A stretch of DNA of 64,000 nt from Apostichopus japonicus (taxonomy: Eukaryota; Echinodermata; Holothuroidea; Aspidochirotida; Stichopodidae). Positions 13,401-25,455 of this stretch are shown piece by piece (the stretch's first letter is position 1; every line of letters begins with the position of its first letter). The notes under the pieces are model-generated. The model was not told the origin of the DNA. It was given only the letters and a program-made list of their open reading frames with translations, and made no database searches. A program made the position numbers and the translations under genes. The stretch spans positions 6,512,001 to 6,576,000 of the forward strand of contig NC_092566.1 in NCBI RefSeq assembly GCF_037975245.1, given 5' to 3'.

Positions 13401-14500
13401 AATAAATATTAGACATAAGCAGAGAAGAAAGATATGACTCATAATTGAGAATTAAGGAGTACTGTTTCAGAAATTCTTTTGGAACGAAGAGGAAGAACTA
13501 GTACTGTATATATGTGAAGAACACAAACTAAATAAAATTTCTCATCCATAGTTGAGAAATAGTTTCAGCATTATATCATGAATACAATAAAACAGAGAGA
13601 AAATGAAAAAAAAGGGACAAACTCAATTAACAAAAGATCTTAGACTCACGTTGATTGTTATCATAGATTCGTAATTTCCCAGTTTTATTGTCCCGATTCA
13701 CTGAACTTGACTGATTAAACAATATTCAGTTTCGTTTTGATATTGCCGCTGCAGTAATTACTGTACTCAATAAGATACAAATAGTATCTCATCTCCATAT
13801 GTTACAAAAAAAACAAAGCGATTTGTTCATTGTTCACTGTACAAAGTCTGTTGTGATTTGTGTTGAAAATTGGATTACCGCTCTACACATATTAATTTCA
13901 TAAGGACCGGTATTTCTTTTGAAAGAAATCACTACCAAATTTCAAGCTAAACTATTATTACCAGTATTACCTACTGTAGTTCTCAGCTACAGTGCACTCT
14001 ATATATGAAGAGTCTATGTATGAAGAGTCTTTAAGAGCCATTGGTTGGCAATTTGCAACTTGATGGATACCAATATCCATAAATACAGGTATAATAGTCA
14101 TGTATTACAATGTATATGTGCTGGCTGCATACAGTATGATGAAGGCATACTATATTGCTAACAACACGCTACTCAAGATGCCCTTTGCACAAAGCGGTTA
14201 GTTACACACACTTTGCGAGGAAAAAAAATACTGGCATGCACGACAAAGAAATGATTAAGTCACTACAGGGTTTCAATGTAGCCGACAGCAGCCGGCGAAT
14301 TAATTTGATTGTCTTACAAGCAGAATTCCTCAATAAATTTGATTGAGCCTCTCATTTTATGGATATCTCATCAATACCTCTGCTATCAACATCACCACCG
14401 ATGTATTAACTTCATGCCCAACCAGGCCACAATTACATCTACAGTATATATCCTCCAATCCCTTCTGAGTCTGAGTCTCTAAAAATCTGACTTTCTCTTC
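13401..14500. other. Probable intron or upstream region of the LRR gene
   Basis: A minus-strand ATGATAACAATCAAC followed by gtgagt at about 13646-13665 looks like a first exon, but its phase does not fit the LRR exon (a TAA falls in frame). Nothing else seen. Confidence 0.35.
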
Positions 14501-14700
14501 TTCTTAGACTTTCTCTTTGGGCATCTTGGCCTTCCGCTTTGGAGCCTTGCCTTTTCCGTTGCCCTTCCTTTGGTCATGCTCAATCCGGGACCCAGGAGGC
14601 GATCTCTCCCCCTTTCTCTCTGTTTCTCTCCCGGTCTCCCCATCTCTCTCCACTCCTCGCTCTCTTTTTCTCTTTCCCCTCCTCTCTCTAGGCACTTTTG
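14500..14700. repeat. Polypyrimidine tract
   Basis: Long C/T-rich stretch with TCTCTC and CCCC runs on the plus strand. The Arg/Lys/Glu-rich open frame on the minus strand (14504-14746) is the complement of this tract and shows no known domain. Confidence 0.7.
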
Positions 14701-14905
14701 GTGGTAGAATGAGAAGCAAGGGCATTGACCAGAGAGGTCCTGACATAGGGCATGAAGTTTACATCGGTGATGATGTTGATAGCAGAGGTTATCGATGAGA
14801 TATCCATAAAACTAGAGGCACAGTGTTAAAATGTTTCCAGTTCGTTCTATAGCCACGGAAGAACCAGAGTGCTATGGTTGTGGGCAGACAGGTAAGGACG
14901 AGCGA
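14695..14905 (+). repeat. Dispersed repeat, member 1
   Basis: Shares ordered blocks with 38386-38520: ACTTTTGGTGGTAGAATGAG, GGCATTGACCAGAGAGG, GCACAGTGTTAAAA and a GACAG|GTAAGGA segment. Family not recognised. Confidence 0.6.
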
Positions 14906-15831
14906 AGGAAAGCCACATCTTCACAGCCTATGTACTGACAAGATATGACTTTTTCTTCATCTTCAAATTGTGCGATATTTTGTAAATTTATGCATCTGGC
15001 AACAATAAGCAGAATGAATGTCCATGATCAGAGCAATTCAGCTGAAAATGTCTTTCTTTCTGCATTTTATCTTGGCAATCATTTATCAATTTAGAGGAGA
15101 AAGAAAATTTCTATCAAGAAATGAAAAGATATCACTTTTGAAATTGTAGCCTACTGTCAGTACACAGAACTTTGACAGCTATAATTCAAAGTTCCAAACA
15201 TTTCAGGGATAAAATCAACAAGCACATTACAAAAACCTATTTCAAGCTTTTAAAGAACATCCAACTGTCCTGGGGTATTTGAAGGGTTAGCCAGTCAAAA
15301 TGCTGTAGGGTACATTCCAATCATACTGTACAGTATATGTCACGTTTGGGGCAGGATGGGTTCTCTCGAGTCAACATTTTCACTGGAAGAATTCACCAAT
15401 CTGGTGAGTCTGGCATCAAAGATGCATGCTAACATTTTATTCCACGAATGTGATTTTTGCCATGATTTTTACTATTCTTTGCCTTATTTAATTACTGTAC
15501 CTAGAAAGGATAAAGTTTACAAACCAGATTGATAAACGGCCTTGATAGTCAAGTTTACACATACCATGTATACACTGTATGTGATTTGCCAGCCGACAGT
15601 TATCAAGTTACAATAAATTGAACAAACGTTGAAATGTATTTTAAGGCATGCAATTCTTCATAGAAAAACGATCTTAAAATTCCTGATCTCTGAGGCATCT
15701 AGTTTTAATAGTCTCCTCTTCAAAAATTCATTTCAGATTCAGGGAAGACAACAAGATATCATTTGAGTCTCTGCATCTGGTTGCCAAAGACTTCCGGAAA
15801 ATTTTTTTTACCAAATTTATATATCGAGCAG

Positions 15832-16197
15832 CAGTGGCGTAGGAAGTTACTTTTGAGTGGGGGGGCTGAAGACTGATGGCCGGCCTGGGGGAGGGGTCTA
15901 AGGGGAGGGGGTGCCCCCTCCCCTTTGGATTTTTTTGCATTTCAGGTGGCCTCAGATGTAATTAGGTGCAATATAGCACACTTCAACACCCACTCCATTT
16001 TGTAAACTTAATTTTGTATTTTCACCTGGCCTTAGATGCAATTTGGTGCTCCAAATGAGATTTTTTTTCTCATTTGGAAATGAAAAAGGGGTTTTTTGAC
16101 TTGCGAAGTGGGGGGTGGAATGATACTTCCGCCCCTCCACATTTTTCACTGGGGGGGGGCGCCAGCCCCCCCAGCCCCCCCGGTTCCTACGCCCTTG
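15832..16197 (+). mobile_element. Non-autonomous hAT-type MITE, copy 1
   Basis: Starts CAGTGGCGTAGGAA and ends GGTTCCTACGCCCTTG (inverted ends). Flanked by tcgagcag/tcgagcaa, an 8-bp target duplication with one mismatch. Nearly identical in length and sequence to 33904-34275. No transposase. Confidence 0.85.
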
Positions 16198-16205
16198 TCG
16201 AGCAA

Positions 16206-19200
16206 GTACTAATTGCTGAAATAAGACCACAATTAACCAAGCATCTACGTAAACAGATTTGTCACCATTTGAAGGTTTATCAGGTTCAAGTGAGATTTCA
16301 GTTAATAAAGCTAAATTTGCTAGAAACCTAGAACTACACAATAATAACCACATGTGAATATATGTATATACATGCAAAAAAGGTAACAATATTTAGGAAA
16401 CTGTCCAAACTTTGGACAATTTCTTCATTTCCTAAAATTAAAATTGTTTTACTTGCATTTCACTGTAGTATCCAAAATTTACCATGTACCAACCCCCCAA
16501 AAAATAAAATTAACATTTGCACTTAACATTTCAAAACTTCCTAAAATGTTTCATTAACAATCATGACAGTGTTGTGTTATATCATTACCATATGCATAAA
16601 ATATAAATCATATTATATATATGATAAAATATAAAATAATTATATATATTATATATTATCAAACATATAAAATATATATAACTTTACATAGGATTTGTGT
16701 TTCTGGTGTTCTTTATGTAGGGAATATATTAACTGGATCAAAGTCACTGAAAATTATATGGTTGAATCAGCCTGACCATCACTTGATTACTGTACAACCT
16801 TTGAAGAATTTTGCAGCACTGCCAAAGACAAATAATAACTTTTAAAAATAGGCAAATGGAATATCCCGAGCGCAGTAAACTTGATGTACTTGCAGCTGTC
16901 CTGATCTGTCCTAAAATGCTTCAAGCTATCCTGCCAAGACAGGTCTACAATTGATGACAAAGCTGTGACTGCATTTTAATCATCTCGGGCAGAAGATTGA
17001 TGATCTCAACTTAAGCCAATCCGTTCCTGATCAATTCACACAAAATAATTGAACTGCTCGCCTCAGCGATTTTTCTATCCTATATTATAACCCAGCTCGT
17101 TGTGTACTTATATATTATATTCCACGACAATAAGATAAGATTGTTTTAAAAAAATTTTAGGACAGCTCATTAAATATATATGCCAGGGACTGAATCTTCG
17201 ACAAATTTCTGACTATTCTCGAATGCTGTAGCCTTGAGGCAGCGAAGAGAGTAAGCAACAATTTGTTCCCGCAAAAAGCACAGAACTCCTGATGTTACTT
17301 GAGTTATTTTAAGCTGGAGGGAAATTACAGAGTAGAGATTATTAAACTATGCAAAGTCACGAGGCACCAAGCAGACGGTCGTCTGGTTCCGCATTAATAA
17401 ATTGTTCTATAGGATAATTTAGTTGTCCTGTGAGAAAAATGAACTGTGAATCTGCGATCTGATTATCCGAATCTTCGGCAAGGTTTTGTTGATCACAGTA
17501 TGGCCGTAAAGGAACTTTTTTACGATTATAGCTAAATCCCAGAACTTGAGGGTTCAGAAATCTGTGTAAATTTAATTGTTAACACTTTAGGCTACAATAC
17601 AAATGCAGTTTAGTTTTTTTCGCTTTGTAAATTCTGAAAAATTTCTGAAAATTGTTTCTGTACATAACTGCATAAAATTAATTTCCAGAGAGGAAATGTT
17701 AAGAGGAAAAATGACAGTCTGCAAATACTAGGAAAAGTTAAAACAAAATGAGCAATGATTCTCTTGCCATCAATTGCATGTATAAAAAAACAACTTAATA
17801 GCAGTATTGACGAAGAGGACACACCAATTTACCAATCCACATATATTTTAAAGCAATCTGTGATTTGGTTCTGCAACTTAAAAAACACCAGCTACCTAAT
17901 TTTACACATTGAATCATAGTAAGTTGTACTGTACCAATTGATCAATTTTTTTTTTTTTTTTGGCTACTTCTACTTTTTCAACTCAAGGTAAAATCAGTTG
18001 ACTATCTAAATGAATTCAAACAAGTTGCTTCTATCACTGACTAAGACCTGATTAAACATTTGAACTGTTGGATATTAACTTTTAAGGTATGCTGCATTGG
18101 CCCCAAATATGCTAGATATTCAAATATGGTCACATTTGGTAAAAATTCTTAAACTGTTTCTATTACAACGGCAACCTTCAAGGAAATTTTCCTCACTGGG
18201 ATAATCAGTCATTTGTGTGTTCCTTAACAATGTCTGAGAACAATTTGGAGAGTAAAGACCTCCTGGAAAGTACTTTTTGAAAACTTCTAGCAATTATAGG
18301 GTGCTATAATTTGGGGCCTATACTGACTACCTTTAACTGTTTGAGGACTGAGTTAAAGAATATGAGGCTGTAATTTACAAGCCAAAGGAAGTTGTGTTGT
18401 TATGTCTATCATTCAGACAAAGAAAGTGCATCAATGCAAAATGCTTTGAAAACACCCCCACATGGTTTATATTTAGCCTTACAGTAGCCTACAGTATCTA
18501 GTATGACAATTCACATTGTATCAAAACACAAGATGAGACCCCCCCCCCCCCAACAATGGAACAGCTTTATAAGATTGCTGCATAGACACAAACTGTACAA
18601 GCCTACCGGTAATAACATTGCACAACAACAAAGTACTCCCTGTATATTGTAATACACTCAAAGCAAAACGAAAATGTATGGTGTTGCGGTATCAAAATCG
18701 ATAAAAACTACTCTAATCGGGCTGATAGCCTGTAAATGTTTTGTCTGCTTCAAAGGCAGGTGCTACAGTTGATGCAGTCCGTCCTGTGGTTGATTTGGTT
18801 TCTACAAATCATTTATGTTGGAGAATAGGCCTACCATTCATTGAAAATGAACATTACAAATATTTTGATGGCATTACCTGTACCAAACAAATATTGTAGC
18901 TTCAAATATGAAACAGAACTATAGAATCATAAACGATGGTAGTAATTATCATCGATGGCCAGGCCTAAGGAACAATGCAATGTCACAACATTAATCAAAG
19001 TATCAAAACAATCATAGCATCACAAATAACATGACTGTATTGAGTACAATGATAGCATCATTTATAAACAATATGATCACTACATCAAAACACTGATAGC
19101 AAACATAGCATCATAAATTATGATCATATGAACCCTGCTCAAAAACCATCATAGCATCATACACAATGATAATATTGAAATGAAAATTTCTAAACCATCC

Positions 19201-19811
19201 AAAACGTGAAATTTGCTAAGTAATGAAATTGTGTTTGATGTGATAGGGTTCTAGTGATGCTGTAACTATTGTTCATGGCATGAAATAGATTTATTTTTTT
19301 TATGTACAAGGAAATTATGTAAATTAGTTTGTAAAATTGCTCCATCCAGTAGAATTAAATTAATGATATAGTCATCCTAGAGAGACGCATGCTCTGTTAA
19401 TATGATCAATACTCTTCAACAAAGATGTTTTATGTGGTCATCCTGGAATTAAAAGAGTCATAAAATTATAAGGTCTAAACTGCCAAGCTGCAGATATTAC
19501 CAACTTGGCCTTTAAAATCCAGATTTTGTGTGGGTTGATTTCAAATTATCGGACACACCACAAAACTAACTACATTGTACTCAAGTTAAGGATTACCATT
19601 GGTAAACTATTATAATGCCAAAATTAAGTCCAAGCAGATATTTTTCAACCAATTAAAATTATGAAAAAAAAAATCTTTAATGCAGTAATTATTCCCATAA
19701 AAAAAAGAAGCGCAAAGCGGCACTTTTCAAATTGTGACCTCCTTTTATAGTCATTGTTCAAAATTAACTGTCCAGGCTACTGATTGTATTGTGGGAGTTT
19801 TTCTTTTTTTT

Positions 19812-19849
<38 letters not shown>

Positions 19850-20200
19850 TATATACAGATTATTGTATTGAAGGGAATTTAACCATAAAAAATGTAGTGT
19901 TGTGCCGATAATCCATTACGATATCGTTTACGGCCGATTGGCAAATATCGCTGGCAAATGAGAAATATAAAGTGGTTACTGTTTGTGAGTTGTGAAAACG
20001 ATAATGACTAATGACTATAATGTTTGATACTGTACTTTCCTTATTAATGCATTGCATTATTAATGCATTGACTTAAAGTGCGATTCGACCTTCATTCTGG
20101 CTGCTTACAAGTAATCGTATGGGTGATATTGGCACAACACTGCAAAAATATTTTAAGGGGCATTCCAGGGCTTTATTATACATTCTTAAATATTAATAAT
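16206..20200. other. No gene seen; simple repeats
   Basis: AT-rich. TA-rich stretch at 16604-16685; degenerate ATAGCATCA repeats at 18990-19170; (AT)n at 19819-19847; runs of T (17946-17961) and C (18540-18551). Confidence 0.5.
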
Positions 20201-20204
20201 TTGA

Positions 20205-20795
20205 CAAAACAAAAATATGGTGCATGGAAAACAATGCAAATGCTGACTGGATACAAACAGAAGTCCGGGTCAGAGGTCACACAAACTTTCGTGGAAGAGT
20301 TGAAGAGTGGAAGAGTATGTTCATGGGGAACAAGTAGAACAAGAAGATAAATATAAGTACTTAGGAATCATGCTGAGTAACAAAATTGACTGGTCTAGTA
20401 ATGCCACTATTGTACATAAGAAAGCAAACCAGAGGCTGTATTTCTTGAGAAAATTGAAGGACCTCAGAGTGGATAAAACAATCATGACCTTGTTCTATAA
20501 ATCCCTCATTCAAAGTGTTTTAATGTATAATTTGTTATTTTGCCAATGGTAAGAATCGATGTGAAGATGCTTCAGCAATCTAGGAAAGTTGCTCAGCGGG
20601 TAATCGGTGCTCAATTACCATGGTTAGAGTGCTTGTATCATGAGAGGGTCTGCAATAAAGTGAAACAAATCATGCAAGACCCAACACACCCTTTGTTTGA
20701 GCACTACATTAACAACCGCTCTGGACTGCACTTAGGGCCTGCTACAGATACTCATTTGTGCCTAATTCTATCCATATATTTAATTCAAAAGCACA
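20205..20795 (+). pseudogene. L2/CR1-type non-LTR retrotransposon RT fragment, frameshifted
   Basis: Three pieces in different frames. Near 20220 AWKTMQMLTGYK recalls the endonuclease-RT linker; 20307-20549 reads YKYLGIMLSNKIDW...QRLYFLRKLKDL, the end of an RT domain; 20540-20780 (different frame) reads SRKVAQRVIG...LYHERVCNK...DPTHPLFEHY, the C-terminal tail. Frameshift near 20545 and a large internal deletion before 20300 make it a dead copy. The 5' end and most of the RT are absent. Confidence 0.85.
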
Positions 20796-20799
20796 GATA

Positions 20800-23700
20800 A
20801 GTTTCTTATTCGTAGTCACTTGCTGTATATATGTTTGTATTACTGTATGTGTATCGCAGTCTATTGATACTGCTTGATGCATTTTACAAGGTTGCCCAGC
20901 TTGCACTAGAGCTGTTAATGTAGCGACTTGTATAAGCACATCCGGGTTTACATTATTATTATATTATTGTTTGCTGCATGTGTACATATGATACACTAGA
21001 GGAAGGCAAGGGCGCCATTATTCAGTTGCAGGTATCAACACAACAGCTCAGAAGCGATACATTGAACTAGTGCCAACTGTGACTGGAATGTAATACTTTG
21101 CTGAAAACTGTATGTGGAAAAAAATGTTGAACGATCTAACTAAAATCTTGAAACCATGAACATGCTGAGCACTAACTTATGTGAGTATGAGGCAGTTTGT
21201 TAAAAGTGTGTGACAAGTCTGTAAACACTGACGTCTTGATCAAAAAGTTGTCAATCTACAGTTATATGGTTACTGGCTGCTGTATGTGTTGCATCTAGTC
21301 ATACAGTAGTTGTATACAGGGTTTAAGAGCAGGGTATCGGCCACTTCCCTTAGGCCACCATTGCCCCTCCCCCCCCACCCCTGCCTTCTTTCATATGGCC
21401 TGTCCTTAACAATCACACCAAACATATGTTTAAATCCATGTAAAGTCTACTCTATACTGAAATTCTAAACCTTTTTTTAGATTGTATATAGTTATCATGC
21501 AACATTAATTAAATAAAAAATCCGCTGTTGATTAGTTAGATTTGCCATTTTTTGCTTACAAAGGTAGAAACTTGACTGGATAGATTCGGATGGTTGTAAA
21601 GCATCAGAACCAAAAAGGTTTCAAATCACAGACTTTTCCCTTAGGGGAGGGCCTTTCTTGGGCCTCTTACTGTAGTGTAAGAGTCATAAATACTGTATTT
21701 TGGGAGGGGCTCGAAGGTGGAATAAAGGAAACATTATTTAACAAACGGGTCATATATCACCTATATGTTAACTTATGGAGACCTGGAAATGTTTAATCAT
21801 TGTGTTTGCAACTTGTACAGTATATATCATGGTTCTAAGAAGGGATAAAATTGTGGACAGGGAACGCTAACACATTTGGAGTTGTAATCGTCACTTGATT
21901 CTCCAATTTCTGATGTCATACTCACTAAGGAAGATCGAGTCTTCTTCGCTTCCTTTCTTTGCATACAGAATGAAGACTAGACGATAGTGTGAAGGGAGGT
22001 CAACCAGTAATTTATCAACGTCATGTGATTAGGCTGATTTTTGCCCACATTATTACTGCCCAGACTGGTCCCCAGTATATATTACATTCATTATTACATA
22101 ATTAGCTTCCACTCCAATCCTGCCTGCCATTGTTGTCCACATTCACATCTCACAGCTCACTTTTGTATGTAGTGTTCGTGTACTTCTAGACTTTCTCACA
22201 GAGTACAACACTGACAAACTAGTGCACAAATCAACGGTAGTCTGCTCGCTCAAGTCGTCTGCTAATCATCGTAAATTACTGGGTTGTTTTTCTCATTAAT
22301 GTGCAACACTTGAGCGTTGGATCGCTTGAATTCTTTCATAGGCACAACTACTGTAGTCTACATCATGTGAACATTTCAGGTTCCCTCCCCCCCTCCCTGA
22401 GGTGGGTCACAAAAGTCAAGAAATCTGAGCTCTGTTTGATGGTATGCCACGTAATCTCCTAAATTCAGTTAAATCACATCAGGTCATATTTTATCCTTTC
22501 AAGTTTCACACACCAGAGACCCAATGTGAACTGCATGCTACTCACATTGTTTTGATAAGAAAAGGTTGAACATCTTATTTCAGGACTCTGAAATATTTTC
22601 AGATGATATGAATTGAGCCATCAATGAATTTTATTCCTACTGTACCTTATTTTGATCATCTTTGCAATGGTTTCACTAATTCAATGACAGTCTCGTCGTC
22701 GTCGTGGTAACCGTTGTATGAGTTGGGGGGTGAAGCCCAGTGCCTTGACCCGGTGAGACGGTATAGAAGCAGTGCGAATGAAGACACTGATACAGTCCTA
22801 CAGAGGATTTTCTGCAAAAGAGAAGAAAAAGTTCAATAGTTCACCAAATTTTGAAGCTGATGAGGAGCGGCGACACCACAGGCAATTTGACAGCTTTTGT
22901 ATTTCACAAGTCTCTCCTGCATGTTTGCCAAACCACAGTCTCATTAATGTATCGTCTACATAACATGATTCTATGAGAAGGGAACAGAACAGGGGATGCA
23001 AAGAATAGCCTAGACAGATTAGAATGCGGGACGGGGTTAGGTTATGCTACGGGGCTGGATTTAAGACTTCCCAGTGGTTACGTGTAATATTCATCATCCG
23101 TTAGAACCAATTAGTTTTAATGAAGAAAACTGTTCTCAAAAGAACTTGCAGGATTGATGAATGTTGTGCATCCAAATGGTTTAGAACTATTTTTAAGTTG
23201 TTTGCTTACTGTACTGTTGTTATTAGTAAGTCATGTAGCTTCAAGTTGTAGCAAATTTCAAAAGCACCTTGCACAGTTTTGATCAAACTATGTAACTTGC
23301 TAAGTTATGTTAATTATATAACTCAGGTGTGGGGGGTATACTGCATACTTAACATACCAAGTACTATCCTACATTCTCCTTGGATTTTTGTTTACAAATC
23401 TCATCTCTAATTGATCTCAAATATGATTTTTGATCCTTCCTGTACACTTCATAGAACTAATTAGTACGAATTAAAACTACTGCATGAAATGTTGATGTAT
23501 TGAAGAACTTATGTACAGACTCCGGATGTGTGACCTAAATTAATTCACTTTCGTTCGGACTACGAGTACAACATTTCTGTATGCTGCGCCATGTTGGAAG
23601 AATCTAATCGTCATAGTAGTTATCGACTTTGCGATCCGCGTTATAGTTATTGTCGACTTTGCAATCCGCGATCCCCATCACAATTCTGCAAGGTTGGTAA

Positions 23701-24190
23701 GAGCTAGTGACTCATAGTTTCAGGGAAACCAAAATATTTTTTTACAAATTTAACTAAAATATTGACGAAAGGTTATAATGAAAGCTTTACTTTCAGTGTA
23801 GTCCTGTTAACATTTCAGAATTTGACCTCAAATGACCTATAATCTTACCAACTAATATTTTGTCTTTGTACTCACAAGGTTGTACACATGCAGTTAATAA
23901 ACTTAGCTTGCATATTTTGTACAGCAGTTGTAATGGCTCTGAATTTTGTCCCTCATAAAATACTAGATGGTTTCTAAATTTTATAAATACTACTTTCTTA
24001 CACTTGTATCTAGGCAACTCGACCCATAGTATCCCAGTCATACCAGATCAAGAAAAATTATCTTCTTTTCATCCCTCCCCTCCGACCCTCCCCCCCCCCA
24101 CCCCTATTTTACCATCTCTCTTTCGGTTTCTTTTTAGGTAGCCATTGCAAGTGCATACTGTAGGTGTCTTTGAAAACTTCAAATTCCTTT
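20800..24190. other. No gene seen
   Basis: AT-rich. A short TCG microsatellite at 22691-22703 and a direct repeat of TCGACTTTGCRATCCGCG near 23624 and 23653. Confidence 0.5.
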
Positions 24191-24192
24191 CA

Positions 24193-24525
24193 TTAAAGGC
24201 ATTGAAGACTCGCCCCAAACCGCGTGTTTTGTTCGTGTCGCTACAAAATGCAGACAGTAATGAAACATGATACTGTACCTTAATTGTTATCTTTAGCTGG
24301 ACCTGAGATGTCCATCGCTGTATCGTTTGTTCACTGTGCTGTGGGTATTGACCGCAGCTGTATGTACTGACTGTACACTAGTGTCTTATTACCGACGGTG
24401 GCAAGCTGTGTGTGTATTTTCTGGGATTGATGGTGGTGTTTAACACTTCTGTTACACCTCATTTGAACTAGGTCAGATTACCGGCATTAGACGTTATTTT
24501 TTGTGAGAGTCTTCACACCCTTTAA
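24193..24525 (+). mobile_element. TTAA-flanked MITE, copy 2
   Basis: TTAA at both ends (24193-24196 and 24522-24525). Ends AAGGCATTGAAGACTC and GAGTCTTCACACCC. The same interior as copy 1, including CTGGACCTGAGATGTCCATC and GATGGTGGTGT. Confidence 0.87.
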
Positions 24526-24907
24526 CAAACTTAAACACTTTCTGTATTCTCTCTATTTCCCACCATGATATTTGTACTGCATCACTGATCTGCTACTGGA
24601 AACAAAATGAATTCAACTTAACTGAAAGTATTCCCTGTGGTGGATCCTGTTTTTTTCTTTTCTTTTCAGATGACACAATTTTTGAAAAAAATTACACTTG
24701 TAAACCAGTACAAAGAAGCTGGTTAGCAATAGGTGCACAATTCACTTAGAACTGTACAAATGGTTCAAAGACAAAACACCAGTACGGTATCAAGATAAAA
24801 AGAATCTCTTCTGGGCTGACCAGGTGAAATTTAACAATTGATAGCAACCAGACCTAGTTTTATACTGTAGCTCTTGATCAAGGTGTAATGGAAGCAAATT
24901 ATGTTAT

Positions 24908-25221
24908 TTAAAAGGGAGTGAAGACTCTCTCACAAAGAAACCTCTGATGCCGGTAATCTGACCTAGTTCTTTTGAATGAGGTGTAATTAGACACTAGATA
25001 GTGAACAGTCAATACATGCATGCAGCTACGGTCAATACCCACAACACAGTGTACATAGCAGCAATGGACATCTCAGGTCCAGGTAAAAGATAACAAGGTA
25101 TCACGTTTCATTACTGTCTGCATATTGTAGCGACAAGACAAAAACTTCACATGCAAGCAACAGAAAGTTAACTTTTTTCAGATGCGGCACGCGGTTTGGG
25201 GCGAGTCCTTGATGCCTTTAA
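24908..25221 (-). mobile_element. TTAA-flanked MITE, copy 3 (inverted)
   Basis: TTAA at both ends (24908-24911 and 25218-25221). Inverted relative to copy 2, from which it is separated by about 380 bp. Confidence 0.87.
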
Positions 25222-25311
25222 TAAGAGCATGCTCCCTGGTAGGCACATGGAGTGAATGTAAAGTACAATGGTGGGATTGGAGGGCAATGCTGTATTATTT
25301 CATAAATGCAA

Positions 25312-25455
25312 ATCTTGCCTATAAGAAAATCCGACCTAGATGCCCCACTTTTTCCGTAAAAACTAGGGTACCCTACCCGACCTACCCAACCAATGGCTCA
25401 TTAGTTTTTACGAAAAAAGTTGGGTATCTAGGACGGTTTATCTTATAGGCAAGAT
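25312..25455. mobile_element. Fold-back element / long hairpin
   Basis: ATCTTGCCTATAAGA (25312-25326) is perfectly inverted at 25441-25455; the inverted similarity continues inwards for about 50 bp per arm, to GTAAAAACT against AGTTTTTAC, leaving a loop of about 38 bp. Confidence 0.85.

Noticed and set aside
11317-13416. LRR gene starting at a Met upstream of the (TA)n repeat
   Set aside because: The frame upstream of 13153 is a long Tyr-Ile run from the TA microsatellite, and a strong acceptor sits at 13154. I treat that part as intron.
13646-13665. First exon ATGATAACAATCAAC|gtgagt for the LRR gene
   Set aside because: Joined to the LRR exon it puts a stop in the signal-peptide frame, and its own ATG frame terminates soon after the junction.
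14504-14746. Arg/Lys-rich 80-residue protein
   Set aside because: It is the complement of a polypyrimidine tract with no domain, no homologue recognised and no convincing splice sites.
15952-16389. 145-residue frame at 16 kb
   Set aside because: It lies mostly inside the hAT-type MITE and has no protein features.
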